From assembly GCF_002934365.1 (NCBI RefSeq), contig NZ_PTIY01000011.1, positions 1 through 64,000 on the forward strand: a stretch of DNA of 64,000 nucleotides. The letters are read 5' to 3'. Every line of letters begins with the position of its first letter. The stretch's first letter is position 1. This DNA comes from Methylobacter tundripaludum. Lineage in GTDB: Bacteria; Pseudomonadota; Gammaproteobacteria; Methylococcales; Methylomonadaceae. This document shows positions 53,318 to 62,034 of the stretch, piece after piece. The notes under the pieces are model-generated. The model saw nothing but the letters and a program-made list of their open reading frames with translations, ran no database searches and was not told the origin of the DNA. The position numbers and the translations under genes are program-made.

Positions 53318-53379
53318 TTTTAAACCATGAAGAACATGAAAGGCATGAAGGATTGAAGTCTTCATGCGCTTCATGGTCA
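53318..53379. repeat. ATGAAG-type palindromic repeat, copy 4
   Basis: Almost identical, in opposite orientation, to copy 5 at 57890, including flanking 'ttatttttaa' and 'cattgcttaaat'; it lacks nine bases (tccttcatg) present there. Confidence 0.8.
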
Positions 53380-53419
53380 TTGCTTAAATGTTCCTAAGCC
53401 ATCAGTTCCGCGCGGCTAT

Positions 53420-53893
53420 TCATAACCCCAAATCGCTCAAACCGGCGTGATCGTCTGGACGGCGGCCTAGCGGCCAGTGGAACAGGCGTTGTTCCTGCCG
53501 GATCGGTAAATCGTTGATGCTGGCAAAGCGCCGTTGCATGAAGCCTTGCCGGTTAAACTCCCAATTTTCGTTGCCGTAACTGCGGAACCATTGACCGTAG
53601 CCGTCATGCCATTCGTAGGCAAAGCGAACGGCGATGCGGTTGTCGGTAAACGCCCATAGTTCCTTGATTAAGCGGTAATCCAGCTCCTTGGCCCATTTGC
53701 GTTGCAAAAATTGCCGCACTTGCTCGCGGCCTTGCGGAAATTCGGCGCGGTTGCGCCATAGCGTGTCTTCGGTATAGACCAAGGCTACCCGATCCGGGTC
53801 GCGCGAGTTCCAGGCGTCTTCGGCCATGCGCACTTTCTGAGCCGCGGTTTCGGCGGTAAAGGGCGGGACGGGGGCTTTGATTTCTTCGGTCAT
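53420..53893 (-). CDS. DUF1348 family protein (second intact copy)
   Basis: 157 residues. Same blocks as the copy at 44309: [58 protein letters not shown] and a C-terminus ending in HAGLSDLGL. The N-terminus differs. Function unknown. Last gene of a minus-strand unit with a GST (31-base gap) and a flavin reductase fusion, suggesting a common detoxification role. Confidence 0.85.
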   Translation of the reverse strand: MTEEIKAPVPPFTAETAAQKVRMAEDAWNSRDPDRVALVYTEDTLWRNRAEFPQGREQVRQFLQRKWAKELDYRLIKELWAFTDNRIAVRFAYEWHDGYGQWFRSYGNENWEFNRQGFMQRRFASINDLPIRQEQRLFHWPLGRRPDDHAGLSDLGL

Positions 53894-53924
53894 GATGTTT
53901 CTCCGTTATTGAAGGGTGAGTGAG

Positions 53925-54530
53925 TTACGCCTGCCACATTCCCGGCATCGGAACATAGCCGGGCAAGGCGCGGATACGTTGAAACCAGGTAACGATATTC
54001 GGGTAAGCGCCGATGTCGATGCCGCCTTCCGGCGCCAGCGCCAAGTAAGGATAGGCGGCAATGTCGGCGATGGATACCGTGTCGCCGGCCAGCCAATCGC
54101 GGCTTTCCAGGTGACGGTCGATAATATCCAGTACTTTTTCGGCGGTCTGCCGGGCTTTTTCCGTATCGATGGCGCGGCCGAATTTATGATGTACGCGCAG
54201 CATGGCCGGGCCGTGGAAGATTTCGTTGGCGGCGGTCGATAGCCAAGCGGCGATTTGCGCCGAGCGGTAGGCGTCGTCGGGCCACCATTGTTCGCCGCCG
54301 TAACGTTTGGACAGATAGACCAAAATGGCTTGGCTGTCGCGGATGATCAGGCCGTCGTCATCCAGCACCGGCACTTGGCCGAACGGGTTGCGTTGCAGAT
54401 AGTCCGGGCTGCGTTGTTCGCCGCCACGCAAATCCACCGGGCGAGTTTGGTACGGCAACGCCAGCAAGCTTAACAATAATCGGACTTTGTGGCAGTTGCC
54501 GGACAGCGGCATGTCGTATAGCGTTATCAT
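53925..54530 (-). CDS. Glutathione S-transferase (second)
   Basis: 201 residues. N-terminal thioredoxin fold MITLYDMPLSGNCHKVRLLL, with the active-site Ser-Gly-Asn-Cys region and cis-Pro FGQVPVLDDDGLIIRDSQAI; C-terminal helical domain with VSIADIAAYPYLALA. Only distantly like the GST at 42911. It lies 15 bases after the flavin reductase gene and is probably co-transcribed. Likely glutathione-dependent detoxification. Confidence 0.9.
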   Translation of the reverse strand: MITLYDMPLSGNCHKVRLLLSLLALPYQTRPVDLRGGEQRSPDYLQRNPFGQVPVLDDDGLIIRDSQAILVYLSKRYGGEQWWPDDAYRSAQIAAWLSTAANEIFHGPAMLRVHHKFGRAIDTEKARQTAEKVLDIIDRHLESRDWLAGDTVSIADIAAYPYLALAPEGGIDIGAYPNIVTWFQRIRALPGYVPMPGMWQA

Positions 54531-54545
54531 CCTGTTCCCCTTCGG

Positions 54546-55829
54546 TTAAATAAAACTTTCAAATTGCACCCGCTGTTCGGCGATGCCGAGTCGGCGGGCG
54601 GTTTGGCGCACGGCGTCGATCAGGCGGGTCGGGCCGCAAACGTAAATGACGGCATCGGCGGATGCGTTACCGAGCAGCGCCGACACGTCCAGCCGGGTTG
54701 GGGCGTGCGCCCGGCTGAAATAAAACCGGCACCGATTGGGCAAATGCCGCAGCAAGTCCTCGACAAAGGCCATTTCTTGCGGCGCATGGCCGCTGTAATG
54801 CAATTGAAAATCCGCACCCCGCGAGGCCAATGCTTCGGCCATTGCTTTTAACGGGGTGATGCCGATGCCGCCGGCGATCAACAATGCCGGGCTGTCGTCA
54901 TCGTGCAGCGGGAAATAGTTGTTCGGCGCATCGACGTTGATGCGGGTTCCCAGTTGCCAGCCGTCGTGCAATGCCGACGATCCGCCTTCGCCATCGTCCA
55001 TTCTTAGCACTGCAATACGATAGCAATCAGGATCATCCGGCGCGTCGGTCAGCGAATAAGCGCGGCTGGTAACGCTACCGTCGGGCAGCGCAATCGGCAC
55101 GCGGATATGCGCCCCGGCCCGATAGCCAGGCAGCGGTTCGCCGTCGGCATGGCGCAATTCATAGGCGCGAATGCGCGGCGTCAATTGCCGAATCCCGGCA
55201 ATCGTTAACGGCAATGCGCCGCTACCCAAAACGCCGGGCGCTTGCCGCGCCACCGCCGCCGGTTGTTGGCGGGCTTGAACGAGCAGCGCTTCGACTTCGT
55301 TTTGGCTGTAGCGCGGCGTGATGTACTTGGGGCAGTTCCAGTCGAAGGCTTCGACTTGGATAACGATGCCGCGCTCGACCGGAGCGCGAAAGTCGGGCGA
55401 TTCCAGTTTCGCCAGCAATGCCGGCTCGGTGTGTTCGTCCACCGCTCGCGCCCGGCCCCAGATTTTCAAGCGCCGCCGTTGCGGATAATCCATCAGCAAC
55501 AAACTGACCCGGTCGTCGCCGCGCAGATTGCCTACCGAAATATATTGGCGGTTGCCGCTGTAATCGGCGTAACCGATGGTCCGGTCGTCCAACACTTTCA
55601 AGAATCCCACCGGCCCGCCGCGATGCTGCACATAGGGCCAGCCGGTTTGACTCACCGTGGCTTGATAAAAGCTGTCGCGCCCGGCAATAAAAGCTTGCTC
55701 GGCAGCGCCCAGCGCCACCTCCTCGGCCTCGCCGAGTTCGGCCGCCCGATACGCCATGCGGCTGCCCATTTCGGTTTGCACCGCTTGCACGTCGGGAGTG
55801 AAACTGATTTTAGCAAAAGTTCGGGCCAT
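54546..55829 (-). CDS. PNPOx-like / flavin-dependent reductase fusion lacking the ferredoxin domain
   Basis: 427 residues. Residues 30-190 form a pyridoxamine-phosphate-oxidase-like split barrel (DSFYQATVSQTGWPYVQHRG, GRARAVDEH). Residues about 205-425 form a ferredoxin-reductase module: FAD motif RAYSLTD, NAD(P) motif LIAGGIGITPLKAMAEALAS and YVCGPTRLIDAV. In the usual family a 2Fe-2S ferredoxin domain follows; here the protein stops at VQFESFI. It may hand electrons to a separate acceptor. First gene of the unit with GST and DUF1348. Confidence 0.87.
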   Translation of the reverse strand: MARTFAKISFTPDVQAVQTEMGSRMAYRAAELGEAEEVALGAAEQAFIAGRDSFYQATVSQTGWPYVQHRGGPVGFLKVLDDRTIGYADYSGNRQYISVGNLRGDDRVSLLLMDYPQRRRLKIWGRARAVDEHTEPALLAKLESPDFRAPVERGIVIQVEAFDWNCPKYITPRYSQNEVEALLVQARQQPAAVARQAPGVLGSGALPLTIAGIRQLTPRIRAYELRHADGEPLPGYRAGAHIRVPIALPDGSVTSRAYSLTDAPDDPDCYRIAVLRMDDGEGGSSALHDGWQLGTRINVDAPNNYFPLHDDDSPALLIAGGIGITPLKAMAEALASRGADFQLHYSGHAPQEMAFVEDLLRHLPNRCRFYFSRAHAPTRLDVSALLGNASADAVIYVCGPTRLIDAVRQTARRLGIAEQRVQFESFI

Positions 55830-56224
55830 GACCTTGCTCCTGATTGGGGTTGAAACATTGGCGTTAACTGTGACACAGCCGCCAGCCGCGTTGAATAGCC
55901 ATAATCTGCAATAGTTTATTCCATTCAGCGTAAGAATCCGGGCGCAAGTCTGAACTTGGCCCGGTTCAATATAGAAGTCTAATCATAACTATTCAGCACG
56001 AAGCGCCTTATCCCTCTCCTGCTGGAGAGGGGGTGATCCAGCTGAAATTCGCGGGCTGTTGCGCTGGTTCCCAAGCTCCGGCTTGGGAACCCAGTTAGCG
56101 AAGCTCCAGCTTCGCGAGTCGGGAAGCTGGAGCTTCCCAAGACTGCATTCCCAAGCTGGAGCTTGGGAACGAGCGAACCCGTGAGTTGCAGATCAATGTA
56201 TCTTAATGAATTACGCCGCCTATA
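55830..56224. other. Intergenic region with repeat copy F
   Basis: 395 bases without a gene. The right part is repeat copy F (56063-56174); the left part should hold the promoter of the flavin-reductase operon. A ccctctcctgctggagaggg palindrome lies at about 56011-56030. Confidence 0.55.
56063..56174. repeat. 'gttccca' palindromic repeat, copy F
   Basis: Shows ggttcccaagc...gcttgggaaccc, agctccagcttcg, gggaagctggagcttccc and attcccaagctggagcttgg. Closest to copy E. Confidence 0.7.
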
Positions 56225-56770
56225 TCAGGCCGCCTGTTTTAGCCCCACTTTCGGAAAGTCGATACTAACCCGGCTGGCCTTGCCCAGGATATTGGTCATT
56301 ATGTTCATGCCGACGTGGGTGATCACCTCGACGATGTCCGCCTCGCTGAAACCGGCGTCACTCATGGCCTGCAACTCGGCGTTGGTGACCTCGCCCTTGT
56401 GCTCGACCAGGGCGCGGGCGAATTTAACCGCCACCGCCGCCTTGGCGTCCTGGCTGGAACCGGCCCGGTTGGCTTCGATTTCCGCCCCGTTCAAACCGGC
56501 TTTGCGGCCGATGGCGGTGTGTGCGGACAGGCAGTATTCGCATTCGTTCTGCTGGGCCAGCGCCAGCGCGATGCGTTCGCGGGTGGCGGCGTCCAGCGAA
56601 CCGTGATTGGCGATGTGATGCAAGCCGAGGAAGGCTTTCAGGGCATCCGGCGAGTGGGCGAACACCCGCAAGAAATTAGGCACCATGCCCAACTGGCTTT
56701 GAATCGCATCCAACAGGCTGAGTTGTTCGGTGTTGGCGCTTTCGTTGCTAACGGTGGTAATACGGCTCAT
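56225..56770 (-). CDS. Carboxymuconolactone decarboxylase/AhpD-like peroxidase
   Basis: 181 residues, all-helical. Redox centre CEYCLSAHTAIGRKAGL with CxxC and His, preceded by DAATRERIALALAQQNE, as in the peroxidase-related branch of the family. It is larger than and distinct from the copy at 31859. The ATG at 56770 has GGAGA upstream. It is divergent from a LysR gene 136 bases away, the usual pairing of target and regulator. Confidence 0.9.
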   Translation of the reverse strand: MSRITTVSNESANTEQLSLLDAIQSQLGMVPNFLRVFAHSPDALKAFLGLHHIANHGSLDAATRERIALALAQQNECEYCLSAHTAIGRKAGLNGAEIEANRAGSSQDAKAAVAVKFARALVEHKGEVTNAELQAMSDAGFSEADIVEVITHVGMNIMTNILGKASRVSIDFPKVGLKQAA

Positions 56771-56906
56771 GATAGTTCTCCAAATAATGAAAGGGTTTGT
56801 TAGTCGCCTGGGTGAAATTCAGCAGGCGGGTACAGTGTGTCTTATTGCAAAATATTAAAGAATAGCTAAAATTATCAACTTACTATTCCGATAACTGGAG
56901 CTATCA

Positions 56907-57806
56907 ATGAGTCGTCTGCATTTAATGAGCGTGTATGTCGCGGTGGTCGATGCGGAAGGCTTTGCCGGCGGCGCCCGCAAGCTACACATGTCGCCACCGG
57001 CTGTGACGCGTGCGGTGGCGGCGTTGGAAGAGCGCTTGGGCGTCAAATTGCTGAACCGCACCACCCGCTACGTGCGGATGACCGAGGCCGGCCAGAAATA
57101 CTACGAGGACGCCAAACACATCATCGCCTTGGCCGATGAAGCCGACAACGCAGTGCTGGGCATCAACGCCGAACCGCGCGGCCAACTCACCGTCACAGCC
57201 TCGGTTTTGTTCGGCCGCATGTACGTGATGCCCGGCATCGTCGAGTATTTGCGCCGTTACCCGGCGGTGGAAGTCAACGCATTGTTCGTCGACCGGGTTG
57301 TCAACATGCTGGAGGAAGGCGTGGACATGGCGATCCGCATCGGCGATTTGCCGGATTCGTCGTACCGGGCGCTACGGGTCGGCGCGGTGCGGCGAGTGGT
57401 GTGCGCGTCGCCCGACTATTTGGCGGCACGCGGCATCCCGCAAACGCCGGAAGATTTACCGGCGCACGACATTATCCTGGCGCGGGGCTTAAATCCCGTC
57501 AACGAGATGCGCTTTGTGCGCGACGGCCTGCCGCAGACGGTCAAGTTACAACCGATATTGAGCGTCAGCGACAACGACTCGGCGGCCGGCGCGGCGCTGG
57601 CCGGACTAGGCATCACCCGCTTGCTGTCCTACCAAATTGCCGAGCCGCTACAGACAGGCAAACTGAAAATCGTGCTCAGCGAGTTTGAAAGCCCGCCGGT
57701 GCCGATCCACATCCTGCACCGCGAAGGCCGCCACTCGTCGGCCAAAATCCGTTCGTTCGTCGATATGATGGCAGAGCGTTTGCGGGCGGAGTTGTCGCTG
57801 AATTGA
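56907..57806 (+). CDS. LysR-family transcriptional regulator
   Basis: 299 residues. N-terminal helix-turn-helix: LMSVYVAVVDAEGFAGGARK, then LHMSPPAVTRAVAALEERLG and LLNRTTRYVRMTEAG. The C-terminal effector-binding domain (about residues 90-290) belongs to the group resembling D-malate/DmlR-type regulators. The site between it and the AhpD-like gene (56771-56906) should be its operator. It likely controls that gene and perhaps the flavin reductase unit. Confidence 0.93.
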   Translation: MSRLHLMSVYVAVVDAEGFAGGARKLHMSPPAVTRAVAALEERLGVKLLNRTTRYVRMTEAGQKYYEDAKHIIALADEADNAVLGINAEPRGQLTVTASVLFGRMYVMPGIVEYLRRYPAVEVNALFVDRVVNMLEEGVDMAIRIGDLPDSSYRALRVGAVRRVVCASPDYLAARGIPQTPEDLPAHDIILARGLNPVNEMRFVRDGLPQTVKLQPILSVSDNDSAAGAALAGLGITRLLSYQIAEPLQTGKLKIVLSEFESPPVPIHILHREGRHSSAKIRSFVDMMAERLRAELSLN

Positions 57807-57889
57807 TCGGTTTAGGAAGGATAGGGCATCCAGTAGCCAGTCTCTGTCAATAGGCCTAAAAAATCTTGTTCGGTACAGATTTAAGCAAT

Positions 57890-57955
57890 GACCATGAAGC
57901 GCATGAAGGACATGAAGACTTCAATCCTTCATGCCTTTCATGTTCTTCATGGTTT
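57890..57955. repeat. ATGAAG-type palindromic repeat, copy 5
   Basis: Inverse copy of the element at 53318, with matching flanks for about 80 bases. Lies directly before the MocR gene relic. Confidence 0.8.
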
Positions 57956-57970
57956 AAAAATAAAACTCAC

Positions 57971-58117
57971 ATCACATCGCTCCGGGGCCGCTGTTTTCGG
58001 CCACCCAAAAGTAATACGGCAACTTTATCCGGCTTAGTTGCGCGGTGCCGTGGAATGATAGGTTGGAACGGGCGTTGAAAAAGCTGGGGGGATATGGCTG
58101 GGGAATTGATGCCGGTA
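57971..58117 (+). pseudogene. Decayed duplicate of the MocR gene 3' end
   Basis: About 147 bases align to 53089-53233, the last ~48 codons of the MocR-type gene. Shared stretches include cggggccgctgttttcggcc and ttggaacgggcgttgaaaaa. The copy has an in-frame stop where the intact gene has a Lys codon (caa-aag-taa) and one extra G in the 'ctgggggg' run, which shifts the frame. No upstream part of the gene is present. Confidence 0.88.
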
Positions 58118-58148
58118 TTATGGCTTGTATAGACAGGCGAAGCATCAC

Positions 58149-58272
58149 TGCCATTAAGTTAATAAGACAATGACAGCGTAGGAGCGGGCCGCGCCCGCGA
58201 CATTTGGGCGACGATTGCAGTGCTTTCATCGCGGCATGGCCCGCTCCTACAATGCTTAATTTAATGGCAGTG
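58149..58272. repeat. Palindromic element before the Roco-TIR gene end
   Basis: Outer arms ctgccattaa... and ...ttaatggcag enclose an inner pair gtaggagcgggcc (58180-58192) and ggcccgctcctac. The inner pair is a widespread bacterial intergenic repeat. The rest of 57807-58289 holds the copy-5 repeat and the MocR relic. Confidence 0.65.
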
Positions 58273-58289
58273 AGGCAAACCATGATTAA

Positions 58290-61289
58290 TTAATTCAATA
58301 ATCGCTCAATTCCCTTTACCACTTCCAACCATGCTTGGTTTTCATTAACCCAATGTTGGGTGTTGGTTACCGGTTCGCCTTTATTCGGCAATGCATTGTA
58401 TTTAGCAAAGTCCAATTTTTCCCAAAGGCAAAAATCGACAATGATTGGGACAAGTTTGCATTCGTCGTTTTTACAAAGCTCCTCAATCAACGGCAGCTCC
58501 ACATTTTGAATATAATCGGTTGCCATACTATGGTGAGATACCAAATACAGCACTATATCGGCTTGGTGTAGCTCTTGTTTGATGCGCGTGTCCCATTCTT
58601 CACCTGCGAGCAAATCCCTATCGTTCCAAGTGATCATGTTGTTTCGTAATCCGGCAAGATGTTTGATTAACGTGTCTTTATGATCATTGTCGTGTTTGGA
58701 ATACGAAATAAAAATGCTCGGTAAAATTTTTGCTTGGCCCCAGTCCGGCATCTTGTGGACTTGGATGCCATCCAACAGCTCCAATACCCGTACATCCTCA
58801 TAACTGGCAGGGCATTCGATAGTTAATTTGCCGTCTTTTTTACGTTTCAATAGTTGTTTTTGCCCGAAAAACTCCGGCTCTGTTTGTAGACGGCAACTTT
58901 TACAATGACAAGGAATCAACTTGGTCACTTTTTCCGCCAAGCCGTTAAAAGTGTTGTTTAACTTATCCAAATCTGCCGCAAGCACACTCAATAATTCCTT
59001 ACGTTCAACACCTCTGGCGCGTAACACGATTTCGCCGCCTTTGGGCGGAATTTCCACCAGCACTTGGGTTTCGTCACGCTCGAATAATGCCCCCGACATC
59101 CACGCTAATTCCGGCTGCTGCACAAAATAGTGCTGGCGCACCATCAGCCGACTGACCATGCCTTTGGGCAAAAACTCGTAGCAAAATCGCAATACCAAGT
59201 CGCCGGGCTTGGCCCAGTCGTTTAGCACCTCGGGTTTGGACGGCGGCAACAATTGCGGAGCCAGCCAAGTTTCAGGTCGGGTGTCGGGCAAGGCATAACA
59301 TAATTCAAATTTTTGCATCAAAGCCAGCAGCTCCGGGTGCATATCCCTATAGTCCGAATCCTGCCACAGTCTGGCGCAATCACCGGCAGTAAAACGGCCT
59401 AACTGCGCTTTAACAGTTTCATCATCGAGCATCTTGAAAACTGCCGTCGTTGCCCACTGGTTTTGCAAAATCACTGTGCGTGCCAATAACTTGTCGTCCT
59501 GAAAATGCAAAAACACACCCAAGTCATGTAAATAGCGGCTTAAATGCAGCGCCTTGTCACGGTCGAACGGCAGATGTTTTCGGTAAAGATCAAAATATTC
59601 GTTCTGGGTGATGGTGGCTTGCAACTCGGCTAATTGCTCGATGTCGGCGCGTATGTCCAGCCAGCGTGCGGGCAGCTCTTCGCCGATATGCGGCAAGTTT
59701 TGGGCAAAAAATTCTATGGCTGTGCGTAAAGGCTCCGCCACGTCTTGTTGCTCAAGATTGCCCCGATAACAGTCCTTGACGTTATCGAAGCCGCCTTTAA
59801 TACCGGCCAGATCGATAGATTTACTGCGCCCGCCTTTTTCGTTTTGAAAAATCAGCACCGGGCTATGGCTACTGAGCAAATCCACGGCTTCCAGCCAATA
59901 TTTAAAGCCCTCGTCCAGCAAGGTTTTATGATCCTTTCGAGTGTCGTCCAGCAATACATACAAAGAACGCTGGGTTAAAAAAAATTGGTGGGTCGCATGG
60001 TAAATTTCCTGTCCGCCAAAATCCCAAACATTCAGCCGGAACATGCGCCCGTTCGGATAACGGGCGTCGCGCACCTCAAATTCATGCCGGTGTATCGCAA
60101 TGCCCTTGGTGGTTTCGTTCTCTTCGGGCAAGGGTAATGCGGGTTGATACAAGCGCCGCAACAAACTGGTCTTGCCTGCGCCGCCTTCGCCGACCAACAG
60201 CAACTTGGCTTCATAAATATGGTCTGTGCCTTGGGCTTGTTTTTCACGGAAATAGTTCAGAATAGCGGCATTGCCTTGTTGGGCTATCGCTACCGGTGGG
60301 TTGATCAGCGGGCAGCCTTTGACATAAATCCCGTTGCCATTCCAATAATCTGAACTCCACTTTACCTCAAGACCTTTCTCAATCAGACGCAGTAATATTT
60401 TGATATCCGTGACTTGTGTGCCGAGGACATTAAGCTGCTGTAAACCTTCCAGGTTTGCTAGCGGTCTGAGGTCCGTGACTTTTGTGTAGCTGACATCAAG
60501 CCCCTTTAAACCGCCCAGGTTTGCCAGCGGGCTGAGGTCCATGATTTGTGTGCCGCTGACATTAAGCTGCTTCAAACCTCTCAGGTTCGCCAATGGACTT
60601 AAGTCTGCGATTTGTGTGTAGAGAGCATAAAACTGTTGCAAACTACTTAGGCGTTTTAAGGGGCTTAGGTTAACAACTCGTGTGTTACTAACTTCAAGGT
60701 ATTTCAATCTGCCCAGAATTGCTAGTGGGCTTAGGTCTGTGACGGGGGTGCCGAGAATATCAAGTTGTTGTAAATTGCCTAGAGTAGCCAGAGGTCTTAA
60801 ATCAGTAACTTCTGTAAGGCTAATAATCAGTTGTCGCAAACCGCTCAATCTCACTAATGGACTTAGGTCCGTAACTTGGGTACCTCCGATATCAAGCCGG
60901 TGTAATCCCGTCAGATTAGCCAGTGGGCTTAAACTAGCAACTTCTGTAGTGTTAATATCAAGCAATTGCAAAGTGTTCAGGCTCGCTAGCGGGCTCAGGT
61001 CAATCAAGTCGTGTCTTCCGAAAATGACGCCATTTAAAAAAAGTCTTTTTAATTGCTTAAGCCCCCTAAAACCACCACTGAGCCAGGCGATGTTATTTTT
61101 AGATGCGGTGTTTTGGCTTTCATATTTTTGTTTGCCATCTCTCCATTCACCAGCAAACGACAAACCTTCCAACCAAACCAACTCTCCAATTTCATCCGGC
61201 ACCTCGGTTAAGCCGCAATTACCCAAATCAAGAAAAGTGGCGCGGGTCTTTTTATTTTCGGCGATAAGCCGCAGGGCAAGTTCTGACAT
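58290..61289 (-). CDS. LRR-Roco GTPase-TIR protein
   Basis: 999 residues in four parts. Residues 98-296 are nine 22-residue leucine-rich repeats (type LSPLANLxGLxxLDVxxTxV). Residues 361-530 are a Roc GTPase: P-loop GEGGAGKT (367-374) and WDFGGQE (422-428). The COR region follows (about 560-850) with a Cys-rich CHCKSC...C insert near 790-825. Residues 856-999 are a TIR domain (FISYSKHDNDHK; LVSHHSMATDYIQNVELPL) with candidate catalytic Glu931, as in NAD-cleaving TIRs. This suggests a ligand-sensing, GTP-switched effector, perhaps antiviral. Two toxin-antitoxin pairs lie upstream on the same strand. Confidence 0.9.
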   Translation of the reverse strand: MSELALRLIAENKKTRATFLDLGNCGLTEVPDEIGELVWLEGLSFAGEWRDGKQKYESQNTASKNNIAWLSGGFRGLKQLKRLFLNGVIFGRHDLIDLSPLASLNTLQLLDINTTEVASLSPLANLTGLHRLDIGGTQVTDLSPLVRLSGLRQLIISLTEVTDLRPLATLGNLQQLDILGTPVTDLSPLAILGRLKYLEVSNTRVVNLSPLKRLSSLQQFYALYTQIADLSPLANLRGLKQLNVSGTQIMDLSPLANLGGLKGLDVSYTKVTDLRPLANLEGLQQLNVLGTQVTDIKILLRLIEKGLEVKWSSDYWNGNGIYVKGCPLINPPVAIAQQGNAAILNYFREKQAQGTDHIYEAKLLLVGEGGAGKTSLLRRLYQPALPLPEENETTKGIAIHRHEFEVRDARYPNGRMFRLNVWDFGGQEIYHATHQFFLTQRSLYVLLDDTRKDHKTLLDEGFKYWLEAVDLLSSHSPVLIFQNEKGGRSKSIDLAGIKGGFDNVKDCYRGNLEQQDVAEPLRTAIEFFAQNLPHIGEELPARWLDIRADIEQLAELQATITQNEYFDLYRKHLPFDRDKALHLSRYLHDLGVFLHFQDDKLLARTVILQNQWATTAVFKMLDDETVKAQLGRFTAGDCARLWQDSDYRDMHPELLALMQKFELCYALPDTRPETWLAPQLLPPSKPEVLNDWAKPGDLVLRFCYEFLPKGMVSRLMVRQHYFVQQPELAWMSGALFERDETQVLVEIPPKGGEIVLRARGVERKELLSVLAADLDKLNNTFNGLAEKVTKLIPCHCKSCRLQTEPEFFGQKQLLKRKKDGKLTIECPASYEDVRVLELLDGIQVHKMPDWGQAKILPSIFISYSKHDNDHKDTLIKHLAGLRNNMITWNDRDLLAGEEWDTRIKQELHQADIVLYLVSHHSMATDYIQNVELPLIEELCKNDECKLVPIIVDFCLWEKLDFAKYNALPNKGEPVTNTQHWVNENQAWLEVVKGIERLLN

Positions 61290-61376
61290 GGTAAATCCAA
61301 AAATACATAGTAAAAGCTAACGTCAGCCAGGCTGACGTTCTGCATGACGGTTTGATTTAGACGGACTGGACGTAAT

Positions 61377-61817
61377 TCAAAATGACGGATTCGCAGCCGA
61401 ACGGAACGGGTTGACGATGGTCAAACAACCTTCAATCGTTTGCCCGTGTTGCATATCTTCACTGAACAAAGTTGCACAGCCGGCATCGATAGCTGCGGCG
61501 ACAATCAGGCTGTCCCAGTAACTGAGCGAATAGGATTTTCTCAGACGGGATGCCAGCAAATGTTGGGATGCATTCGAGGTAATGACTTCGCAGTCTTGAT
61601 ACCAGCCTTGGATCAAGACGCGCATTTGCTCTTCCGGCATGTTCACTTTTTTAATCAGGTTGCTGCAAATTTCGCGGATAACTTGAGAATTAATGACGGG
61701 ACGAGCCAAGTTCAGGAGAAAGCCGGCAGCCTGCCGATGCCTGTCATCGTGTTCTTCCGCTCTCCGAATCAGCGAATACAGCCAGATATTGGTATCGACA
61801 AAGACTTTAGCGGGCAT
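61377..61817 (-). CDS. PIN-domain ribonuclease toxin (VapC-like)
   Basis: 146 residues from the ATG at 61817, with GAGGAAG upstream (a GTG at 61829 is in frame). PIN motifs: KVFVDTNIWLYSL (first Asp), Glu in 'VIREICSNLI', SYWDSLIVAAA (third acidic) and TLFSEDMQHG (fourth). Expected to cleave RNA unless held by its antitoxin, whose gene overlaps it by 11 bases upstream. Confidence 0.88.
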   Translation of the reverse strand: MPAKVFVDTNIWLYSLIRRAEEHDDRHRQAAGFLLNLARPVINSQVIREICSNLIKKVNMPEEQMRVLIQGWYQDCEVITSNASQHLLASRLRKSYSLSYWDSLIVAAAIDAGCATLFSEDMQHGQTIEGCLTIVNPFRSAANPSF

Positions 61818-62034
61818 TAGCTTCCTCACGGCTTAAAGGGGTAAAGTCGGCGACAAGCTGCGGGTGCGTTATCAAAGAAGCCAGGGACGATTGCGCAAGG
61901 GTTTTTTCTTGTCCATGTTCAGCCTGATTGCGGGCAGCCAAAAATTCAACAAAATCGAAAACCTCGGCTTGTTTGGCTTCGGGAAGTTGCTGTAATTTTT
62001 CGATTAATTCTGCATAGCTCATTTTTAAGCCCAT
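61807..62034 (-). CDS. DUF2281-like antitoxin
   Basis: 75 residues; ATG at 62034 or the internal ATG at 62022 (MSYAELIEKL). The core LQQLPEAKQAEVFDFVEFLA is the DUF2281 pattern found before PIN toxins, and the acidic tail (LSREEANAR end) would wrap the toxin. It overlaps the PIN gene, so it is made first and in excess. Confidence 0.8.
   Translation of the reverse strand: MGLKMSYAELIEKLQQLPEAKQAEVFDFVEFLAARNQAEHGQEKTLAQSSLASLITHPQLVADFTPLSREEANAR

Noticed and set aside
57972-58283. Minus-strand open frame of 103 codons
   Set aside because: It lies opposite the decayed MocR tail and the palindromic element, so it is a chance frame.
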